Part shown: piece by piece, positions 1 through 64,000 of the stretch
Layout: each line of letters opens with the position of its first letter
Numbering within the stretch: position 1 is the stretch's first letter
Assembly: GCA_028583605.1 (NCBI GenBank)
Contig: CM053325.1
Coordinates: forward strand, 38,057,435 to 38,121,434
Direction: 5' to 3'
Source of the DNA: Dastarcus helophoroides
Lineage: Eukaryota; Arthropoda; Insecta; Coleoptera; Bothrideridae
Length of the DNA: 64,000 nt
Translations under genes and position numbers: made by a program
Notes under the pieces: model-generated
What the model saw: the letters and a program-made list of their open reading frames with translations, nothing else
The model's database searches: none
Told to the model about the DNA's origin: nothing

Positions 1-360
1 ATGATTTTTGATAAAAGGATAGTGGTGCGTTAATTTTGTGGAGAAGTGTATAAGAAAAAAAATGAAACTCACCCCCATTATAATTGGGGGTTGCAACTTT
101 TTAACATAACTAATATGTTTTTAGGTGCGCTTTTTTATGAGAAATAACAGAGCGTTTGTTTTATCAAAAAGTCGGATTAATTCTTGAGTTATTAAAGAAA
201 AACTGTTTTTTGGGGTTAACTTTAAGGGGTTGTTTCACCACTTAAATCCGCCGAGTTAGCATCTAAGCAAAAATACGTGTCCAATATTTTTTTATGTACT
301 ATAACATATCACAAAATGAAAAAAATCGGTGGGGTACACCTAGGGTACTTTCCTTGTGAG
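1..360. other. no gene seen
   Basis: AT-rich sequence without a credible ORF or a repeat I can name. It lies left of the palindrome at 361-883. Confidence 0.4.
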
Positions 361-883
361 AAAAATGTACCAATAAAACTGTCCTATGTTGCAATATTTT
401 TTAAATGGCAACACCGCACTTTTTTAACATAGTTTGATAGATCTTTAAATTTTAAACAAAACGTGTTTTATTACATTTTTTATTTGGAGTAACCATTTTC
501 GAACAATCAACTATTATTAAACAACAATACTTACAACTTTTTATTTTTTGTTTTTATACACATTCAAGTGCAATAGCTTTTAAATATCACAATGACACCA
601 TTATCATGGAATGCTTCTTTCAAACAACATAATTTCTGTTTAATTTTCAATGCCTATTATTGTTGTTGGCTTCTTTTAATTCCTTCCAACTGCAGATTAT
701 TTTATTTCTTTTGTTGATTGTTCGAAAAAGGCAACTTCAAATGTGACAGAACACTTTTTGTTTAGAATTTGAAGGTCTTATGTTCAAAAAATATAATGTT
801 GCCATTTAAAAAAAATATTGTTTTAGTAACTACTGAAGAAATATGGCAATATAGGTAAGATTTTTTGGTACATTTTTCATAAT
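361..883. repeat. imperfect palindrome about 0.5 kb (foldback/MITE-like)
   Basis: The two ends are inverted copies. AAAAATGTACCA near 361 is answered by TGGTACATTTTT near 871-880. The AATGGCAACA block at about 403-414 is answered by TGTTGCCATT near 797-806. TTTTCGAACAATCAAC near 495-510 is answered by GTTGATTGTTCGAAAA near 712-727. Arms are roughly 150-200 bp and diverged, and the centre is near 620. No coding capacity is seen. The boundaries are approximate and no target duplication was found. Confidence 0.6.
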
Positions 884-1933
884 CAAGCTATTTTCTACAA
901 CTTTGCAATTGGAAGTACTAGTCTACCATTTCAAATAAAAAAGTTGAACTATGTCAAGTTTTAAAAAAACTCCACTGTATATTAAATATATTTGTGCAAA
1001 AAGGGTATAAGTACTTCAAAATATACTTTTTTCGAATATAATGATTTTACTAATAAAATTATGCATTATCTTTTCATATAATTCATTTTGCTAAAAAGTT
1101 GTGCCGTTATTACAAAATTTTAAAAAAGCAATAAACTTTGGGAACGAATTTCTCAAAGCTAGATAGGACGTACTAATACCCTTTTTGCTCTAACCCCTTC
1201 AATTATAATGTCCAAAGTATAAATCTTCTAGTTTCAGCTTTTTGATGAAACAACACTGTTTCCAGACTTTTTGGCGGTCCTGCATGTATATTGAGTTTTT
1301 ACAAAATTTTCAAATATTTCCCTGCAAGTTGAGCTTTTTCAGTTTAAAAAATGTAAAATTTTTAGTTTTAGATCCAATTCCTAAGAAACTTCAAGATTTC
1401 TAATACAGTTGAAATAAATATGCTCTTAAGGTAGTTGCCTCGCGAATGCAAAATTTTAAGAAATCTTCAAAACTTTGAACAGAATTAACTAAATGTGTAA
1501 TGTATACGATGTTAAAATTTGAAGACGCTTGACCACACCAACTGTGAAATAATTCCAATTAAAAATGACTTTCTTTGTACATAAATCGGTATGAGAAGGG
1601 TGGGAAAATAGCCAATTTATATATTTTTTGCATTGAAAAACTTTTACTATCTTTATGAAAAACTGGTATTTATTATAGTAATATATTTAGAATAACTGAA
1701 AAAAAACATGGAAATTATTTACCTCACAGTTTTGATGAACAAACAGAATAACATATTTAGACGATTATGTTCAGTGGAGGGGATATTAAAATACTCCTGC
1801 GAAAATGATGTGGCAACGTTGTAAGATCGGTGAAGGGGATGGTACACGTAAGAGCAAAACATATTGCCAACTATAAATATCAAATTACCGTTGGCAGTTT
1901 TTTCTTGTAGTGTTGTAATTACGTAGTAATCTA
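884..1933. other. AT-rich non-coding stretch
   Basis: No convincing gene. A short inverted pair, GCAAAAAGGGTATAAGTAC near 997 and its near-complement near 1174-1192, is the only structure noticed. The short minus-strand ORF at 1719-1937 resembles nothing I know. Confidence 0.4.
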
Positions 1934-2305
1934 ACAAGGAAAGGTCTCGAAGTGTCAGTCGCCGATTTTGCTAATTTTTGGATATGTTTTAGAGGACCGA
2001 AATCCAAGACACACGTATTTTTTTTATCGGCCGATAAACGGTTTTAAGGGTAGTTCTACCCTTTCAAGGTTGGGGCTGAAAATGCAAATTTTGCTGTTTC
2101 TCATATGCCGAAACTGATATTCGATTCGTTTCTTTTTCCAAAAGTTTTATTTGGACGTGAAATTAGGAAAAACAAATTTTATCAAATTTTTATACCTTCC
2201 TTAAGGGGGTAAATTACCCCCTTTTAAAGTTTTTCTGTTACAAAAGATGTAACATATAACAAAATTAGCAAAATCGGCGACTGACACTTCGAGACCTTTC
2301 CTTGT
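1934..2305. mobile_element. 372-bp MITE with the same ends as the foldback element at 54293-56930
   Basis: The left end reads ACAAGGAAAGGTCTCGAAGT and the right end is its inverse (…GAGACCTTTCCTTGT). The first about 200 bp closely match the left arm of the 2.6-kb element at 54293, including the stretch around TTTTTATCGGCCGATAAACGG and the ACGGTTTTAAGGGTAGTT block. There is no ORF. It is best read as a small non-autonomous, internally deleted relative of that family. The flanking CTA/AAG context is similar in both copies, so the exact terminus could be a few bases further out. Confidence 0.75.
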
Positions 2306-3235
2306 AAGCGAGAAATGTTATCATAAATCGATAACGTGCAAGAGAGAGGGACATTGATTACGTGTTTTGTCACTTATCTTAACAGCTGTCAAAAATCATA
2401 ACCTAAATCAAATTGTACAAGGCGCAAGATTATATAAACTGTGTCAATTTGAAAACGTACCACCTTTAATATTTCAATTGTTTTAATATGGAATTAAGTA
2501 AAAATAGGTCGATTTTATTTTCAAGGGGGACATCTTTTCAGCTGATTTTCAATTCAATTACATCAACCCTTGAGCTGGGGCGGACCCCTAAAATCTTAAA
2601 TGAGAAAGGGAGTTGAATGATGCCTCATTTGAAAGGTCGTTCAATTGACTTTTTAAGTATACCACATACTTGACCTTTAACGATAATTAATTGTTTTCTT
2701 AATGGCAAATTAATTGTCATGGAATTCTGCAATACTTTGTCTATTTAACCGATTTTATATCTCCACTAATAATGAAGTACCTATGTTATCCCACGTCCAC
2801 TGGGACACACTGTATACAGGATATTTTAAAAACAGGTAGCAATGTGATAGGTATTTGTGAATGTTCAATTTTTGTCAAAAAATCAATTGTATCAAAAAAT
2901 AACTTAGGGGGTGCTTAGTTTAACCCCTCCAAATGGCAAACATTTTTGAAACAAGTTTTAAGAATTTGCACATGCATTAATAGAAATTTTATGTAATATT
3001 TGCCGTTCATAACTTTTTAGTTTTCGAATTACAACCGTTATTCTATTGTTGAAGTAAAAACTTGATTAGACGTGTTAACCGACTAAAGATAGGGGATAAA
3101 CACCTGTGTTTGCCATATATGTAATACACATATATAGATTATGCATTACCAAAAAACGCGTTTTGAACTACTAGTCGATTGCTCTATCACTGCGCCACTC
3201 CGAACATTTAATAACATTTCTTAAACTTTCCAACA
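2306..3235. other. no gene; transposon debris
   Basis: AT-rich with no credible ORF. CCACTGGGACACACTGTATA near 2799-2818 looks like the outer end of a TA-target DDE transposon, but I could not find a matching partner end. Confidence 0.35.
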
Positions 3236-3341
3236 CTCGGATAATCCGACACCCGGCTAATCCGGTACCGGCTAGTTCAGCACCCGCTAATGCGATACTG
3301 GATAGTTCTGCACCAGATAATCCGACATCCGCATAATCCAC
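3236..3341 (+). repeat. degenerate minisatellite, unit 15-16 bp, about 7 copies
   Basis: Successive units read like GGATAATCCGACACC, GGCTAATCCGGTACC, GGCTAGTTCAGCACC, CGCTAATGCGATACT, GGATAGTTCTGCACC and AGATAATCCGACATC. The units share an (A/T)A(A/G)T(C/T)C core at constant spacing but have drifted. No function is evident. Confidence 0.75.
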
Positions 3342-3798
3342 AAAATTAGTACATTGAATAGTATATTACATACAGAGGTGGAAAGTGTTTCATTCTTGTA
3401 GAGAGAAAAATTTCTGGAGACAAGAATAAAACTTTTCACCGAGATTTGTATACTATTTTACAACAATACCATTTAAATGCAAGTGAAGATTTTTGTAACA
3501 AATATAATTACGTGAAAAATTATCAAAGTCGAATATCTCTAATCACACTACAGATTAAAAACTGTCAAGTTGACATTTTGACAGTAGCACTAAAAAAGTT
3601 AAATATACAAACTTAAATTAGTGGCATTTTTGATAAATATTCAGCAAAATAGTATTTTCGAAGACAATAACCGATTCAGTATAGATTATTTGTACTTGTC
3701 CTCACCTGAGAGAAACCGCTGAAAGTTTGAAAAAAGATTTTTTCAAACAACCATTTTAGTTATTCAATGAATGTTGAATGTTGACATTTACTTGGACC

Positions 3799-3858
3799 GA
3801 AAGTGACATTTACTCGGGTGAAAAGTACTTACTTTCCACCCGGGTAAATGTCACTTTC
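3799..3858. repeat. 60-bp hairpin
   Basis: A 22-nt arm (GAAAGTGACATTTACTCGGG… at 3799-3820) is followed by a 16-nt loop and an inverted arm at 3837-3858 with one mismatch. It sits in sequence without coding signal and may be the core of a decayed MITE. Confidence 0.7.
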
Positions 3859-4442
3859 CGCCTGGCAGTATGAAATGTGTTTCTTTCACAGTTTATTTAA
3901 GTTTGAAATGTCAACACTACATATATCGCTGTAAATAAACATATTTTTACAAAATATCTTAAAATTTGTTATATCATAGTTTTAAGTTTTCACTTCTGTT
4001 GGCAGTCCCCATAATTGCTCAATTTTTTTTTTGGAAACTATGAACGGCTATAACTCTTAAGGAGTGAACATTTTGCTAAGGTCATTTTTTTGCCAAATGA
4101 GTCCTTTGTAGCTGTTGTTTCACCGGTATCATTTGTGATACTTCTTTTGAAACATTGTGTATATAATTCTTAAAATTTTTAGTTTATTACAGAAAAATTG
4201 ACTTTAACTTCAAATATTTAAAATGTTTTTTTTATTCAGCTCACTAATCTTTTTTTTTCTTTCGCTTGACTTACAAAATCACTTGATTGTAATTTAAACT
4301 GGAAATTGCGAATTTCACCTCAAATATGTATCTAACATTTTTCTCAAAATTTAAACATTTATCCAGAAATTTTAAAATTATAGAGGTAGTCAAAACATAG
4401 ACATTAGAACTGAACTTTGAGAAAAAAATTTAAATTTAGCAC

Positions 4443-6982
4443 CTACGTGTCCCACCAGGAATCGCCGCGATCGATATCTGGTAAACTACCCATTTAAAAA
4501 ATATGAAAATTTGTTGAATTATCAAAGTCGATGCGGCCAATACAACTAAAATATTGGCAAAGTTGTAGTACTTCTGATTATACCGGAAGTTGGCACCAAC
4601 TTAGTTATTTTAAATGAGACACCCTAAATATTTTTGCATTTTTAAATTTTGTTTTATATTTTAAGGCCACTTTGAATTACAAACATTATCCTTAAAATTT
4701 ATAGTTTTTGAGATAATTGGATTTAAAAAAAAATTTGACAGATGCAAGATCCCACGAAATTCTTTGTATGTTTCTTCAGAAATTAGTTGTTCATTTTATA
4801 TTTGGTATGTAGGTAGAGTACATATCAATTTACTTTAAGCACCTTCCGAAATTTCAAAAACATTATACTGAGTGTTAAATTTACGAGTGTACATATAATA
4901 AATTCAAACAGCAATAACTTTGTTATCTTAAATAGAACACCCTATATTTTTCTGGCCTATCTTGTGAAGATTTAAATTATCTTTTACCTGATATAGACAT
5001 TGTAGGGGTTATTGTTAAACCTTTTAAAAATAATTGTAATTTTTACCTTCATTTTTCTATTTCACAATAAGTGAACTAATTTCAAATCGCATATCAGTGA
5101 CATGGTAAGTGGAAACAATCGCTTGCAATAATTAGGTTATCAAACAACTAATTATCAAATTATTTATAATTTACAGTATATGGTAAAGCTGAAACTAGAA
5201 CATTTACTTAAGAAAATCTGGACATCGTAATTCAGGTTATTTTAATTTGTTAATTATTTACAGACAGTGTAACAATATAATAGAAGGAACATGCGATACT
5301 TTTCCTGAGCAATATCTAAATAAAATAAAGCTCTCGTGAAATTAGAGTAAAGTGAATAATAGAAACTTTATACAAACTTCAGAAACGGAATTAACAAACT
5401 AATATGATAAATGTTCAAAATTACGGCCTTCAACTTCCAAGCATTTTTCGCATCTATGAATAAATCCTTTATGGGTTGCTCGTTTAATTAAAATTGGGGA
5501 TACATTTTGAAACGCATTTCTGACTCTGCATGCAGTCTTTCTTTGTAGTTAATGGAATCTCGTAGACTTTGTTCTTTATGGTTCCCCAAATAAAGTAATC
5601 TAAAACAGATAAATCTGGCGAACGAGAAGACCACAGTAAAGGTCCATCATTTGCAATCCACTGATCATAGAAAGTATTTTGAAGGAAATTATTAACTACA
5701 TATCCATTGTCTGAAGGTGCACCATCATGCTGATAAAAGGGTTTTTTGTGTTCTTTTAAATTTAAATTTTCCAAATAATTGCTGTCAAGATTTTGTAATA
5801 TACGCAAGTATCCTTCACCTACAATAAAATATTATAACTAATGAAGTTTTAATCATTTTAAAATTCCAATGCCACTGCCACATTATCTCTTATGGCACAA
5901 TAAACATTAAATTGCCAACTATCTTGAAAATTTCGATCACGAATTCCATAGAGATTTGTGTCACTCCAGTAATGTGAGTTATGTCTACTAAGTAAACCAT
6001 TTTTTGTAAATTTTGACTCATCGCTCTATATAATATTGTCCAAAAAAGAATTGTCATCCTGGCATCTCAGCAACATTAACTCGCAAAACTGCACCCTCCT
6101 TACGAAAATGGATAGAATATGGCTGAAACTTGTGCTTGCGAAGGATTCTTTTAATTGAACTTTTGGATAAGCCAGATTCCAATGCCGCTTGCCTAATCTA
6201 CATAGTTGAGAATGCTCTAAAATAACCCAAAATAGCTATTTCCACATTTTCATTATCAACAACTGGTTTTCTTCTATCTGAGTTATCGTTGATACTGCCA
6301 AAAATTCTTAAACTTTCTACCATTTGCCTTACTGTATTTCGTCAGGGCTTTACTTTATTTGGATATCGAGCAGCAAAAGTATCACATGATCGTAATATAA
6401 CTTTATTACATTGTCCGTAAATAATAAACAAATTAAAATAATCCTCATTGCTAAAATTCAAACGATGGCCACGCATGATTAATTTCTGGTTCAGCTAAAG
6501 TATCAATATTTTGACAATTAGTTGATTGGATGTACACTCGTAAATTTAACACTCGGCATAATGTTTTTAAAATTTTGGAAGGTGCTTAAAGTAAATTGAT
6601 ATGTACTCTGCTTACATACCAAATATGAAATCAACAACTGATTTCTGAAGAAACATACAAAGAATTTCGTGGGATCTTGCATCTGTCAAATTTTTTTTTT
6701 AAATCCAATTATCTCAAAAACTATAAATTTCAAGGACACTGTTTGTTATTCAAAGTGGCTTTAAAATATAAAACAAAATTTAAAAATGCAAAAATGTATA
6801 GGGTGTCTTATTTAAAATCACTAAGTTGGTGTCAACTTCCGGTATAACCGCAAGTACTACAACTTCGCCAATATTTTAGTTGTGTTGGCCGCATTGACTT
6901 TGATAATTCAACAAATTCTCATATTTTTTAAATAGGTAGTTTGCCAGATATCGATCGCGGCGATTCCGGGTGGGGCACGCTG
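4443..6982 (-). mobile_element. 2.54-kb Tc1/mariner-superfamily transposon with 450-bp terminal inverted repeats
   Basis: The first about 452 bp (4443-4894) and the last about 453 bp (6530-6982) are long inverted copies. They share, for example, GGAATCGCCGCGATCGATAT at 4458 and its inverse near 6950, and ACACTCGTAAATTTAACACT near 6534 with its inverse near 4875. The right end is followed by TA, the usual target of this superfamily; the left flank is degenerate. Between the repeats lies a minus-strand transposase pseudogene (5484-6476). Long terminal repeats of this size are unusual for Tc1/mariner elements, which often have short ones. Confidence 0.85.
5484..6476 (-). pseudogene. DDE transposase remnant (DUF4817 plus DDE_3-like)
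   Basis: Read on the minus strand from the ATG at 6476, the N-terminus (FSNEDYFNLFIIYGQCN, then ARYPNK) has the helix-turn-helix pattern typical of the DUF4817 domain of insect IS630/Tc1-like transposases. The middle has SDESKFTKNGLLSRHNSHYW, around the first catalytic Asp. The C-terminal part has QHDGAPSDNG (second Asp) and SPDLSVLDYFIWG (region of the third acidic residue). At least three in-frame stops or frame changes break it, for instance after NKVKP and after FRAFSTM, so it is inactive. The matching inverted ends on both sides show it belongs to the enclosing transposon. Confidence 0.85.
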
Positions 6983-7560
6983 TATTTGCAAATTTAAATA
7001 AATCTGCATTTCTTGACAAAAAATATATTAATAAAATTATAAATTTAAATCAAAATGCTTAAAATTTGGAGTTTATTTTTAAAATGTATTTTAATCTTTA
7101 ATATTGACTTCTTCACAAAATTTCGTTCAAAACCAAAATTTCAAAAAAGTTTAGATTTTATTAAAAGGTTCTTTATTAAGATTAAATTTTAAATAAAAAT
7201 AAAATGGTTTAAATTATATGGACTTTTTTTACTATTTCCTTCAAATTCAGAGTACAAGTAAGAGTCAACTAAATAATAAAAAAATTAAATTTTGATAAAA
7301 ATTTTAAAACAATTAATTTATAGAAAAAATGCTAAATGTTAAAAGGCCAGGGAAAGGAATGATATCCTTTTTATTAGTTTTTGTGTCACGTCTGTTATAG
7401 TCAGCAAAAATATTTTGGACTTTTTTTTTTGGTCCGCATTTTATTTGGGGCACGATGTTATTTTTAGTCGCCGAAAAGTATTATTTTTTAATTACTTACT
7501 TTTATTTACTGCACTGCTTTGAAGTAGAAGTATTTTGATACTCTTTTGTTTTAATTCCAG
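6983..7560. other. AT-rich stretch before the first recognised dynein exon
   Basis: This is probably intron. It ends in a good acceptor (ATTCCAG at 7554-7560). No exon with an initiator Met could be recognised here, although the protein must start upstream of 7561. Confidence 0.5.
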
Positions 7561-63142
<55,582 letters not shown>

Positions 63143-64000
63143 GTAATGTTTTATTAATTTAAGGCCGTCTAAATTTTAATTTAGTCACAACTAGTCACAC
63201 GACTTATTGAGTGTAGTCTCAACATTTCCGCTTTTTCGAGAAATATCGAACTCTCAATGTTCAAATTAAGTAATTTAAAGAAAAATGATGCATTTTGCAT
63301 TAAAGTTAAAATTTACAGAAGAAAATGTAGTCATTTCTAAACAATCTTATATTTAAAACTAATTAAAATTTCAAAAAAAACTAAATTTACAAATTACAAG
63401 TTCATTACAACCAGAATGTACGTTCCATTCGCGCACTCTTTTCCATTTCGTCAAAAAACAAAAGGATAAAAATGCTGAAAACCGCGTTCTCTTCCGTGTG
63501 CTTGGCGTGGCTCGTGACGTTTTAGAATTTCTAAAATTCTTGTTGACAAAATGTACAAAATTAAGCTGTACTGAGTAGATATTTAGAATTTTAGATACAC
63601 GTGCAATGTAAATTCTGAAAATATTAAGTCCGAATATATTATGAAGTTTATGAACTTACAATTTACCACGTTCTAATCACACATAAAAACAACTACACTC
63701 AAAAACAACGGGACAATCTTTTATCGCAGGTTAATCCTATATGCTCTTAATGCATTCCTGTCCCAAGTGACAGGTTTACATTTAGACTGATGTTTTTTCG
63801 CTTGTGAACGGCACGTTCCAAACCCGCAGAAAGAGTGTAAATATGAAGGGACCTAATGTTAATTAAATATTCTTTAATGAAACAGTGGAACGTGCTAAGT
63901 TAATATTAATTTTCCATGAAAATTGTTCTCAACATTTCGGCCTTTATTAGAAAATGTTAAAATTCTGGGTGAATGTTCAAGAAAACGAAAAAATATATGT
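63143..64000. other. start of intron 48, no gene
   Basis: AT-rich with no recognised exon or repeat. The next dynein exon is expected to continue the CC1 coiled coil in phase 0 beyond the window. Confidence 0.5.

Overview
The window is eukaryotic, AT-rich and most probably from an insect. The evidence is a many-exon gene with GT-AG introns, many only 49-75 bp long, insect-style DDE transposases, R4/Dong-like, CR1/jockey-like and I-like retrotransposons, and abundant palindromic MITEs. I cannot name the species. No bacterial operon, tRNA, rRNA or CRISPR array is visible.

One host gene dominates. On the + strand, 48 exons from 7561 to 63142 encode about 3,215 residues of an axonemal outer-arm dynein heavy chain of the DNAH5/DNAH8 (gamma) class. 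I reconstructed the splice junctions by eye: phases agree at all 47, every intron is GT-AG, and two junctions are ambiguous (exon 14 end, exon 38/39). The window holds the N-terminal tail, the linker, AAA1 to AAA4 with four P-loops (exons 30, 35, 40, 45) and the start of the stalk. The first exon(s) with the start Met were not found, and AAA5, AAA6, most of the stalk and the C-terminal domain lie beyond the right edge.

Layout. 1-7560: upstream flank or an upstream intron, with a palindrome, a MITE, a minisatellite and a 2.54-kb DDE transposon with 450-bp inverted ends. 7561-19006: exons 1-18, with intron 2 holding a 1.34-kb palindrome and a THAP-domain exon remnant. 19007-36733: a 17.7-kb intron with a nested LINE cluster. 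An R4/Dong-like element is split by a CR1/jockey-like and an I-like element, followed by two further Dong-like copies, with ATT repeats at the junctions. 36734-53826: exons 19-46, with another Dong-like copy in an AAT repeat (intron 41) and a 1.2-kb palindrome (intron 45). 53827-62640: intron 46, packed with nested inverted-repeat elements, including a 2.64-kb foldback-like element. 62641-63142: exons 47-48.

Two themes stand out. (1) Four Dong-like copies have TAA-type microsatellite at the visible 3' junction, indicating target preference. (2) Several unrelated families of giant palindromes (about 0.5 to 2.6 kb) lie inside one transcription unit, so pre-mRNA of this dynein gene would contain several long hairpins.
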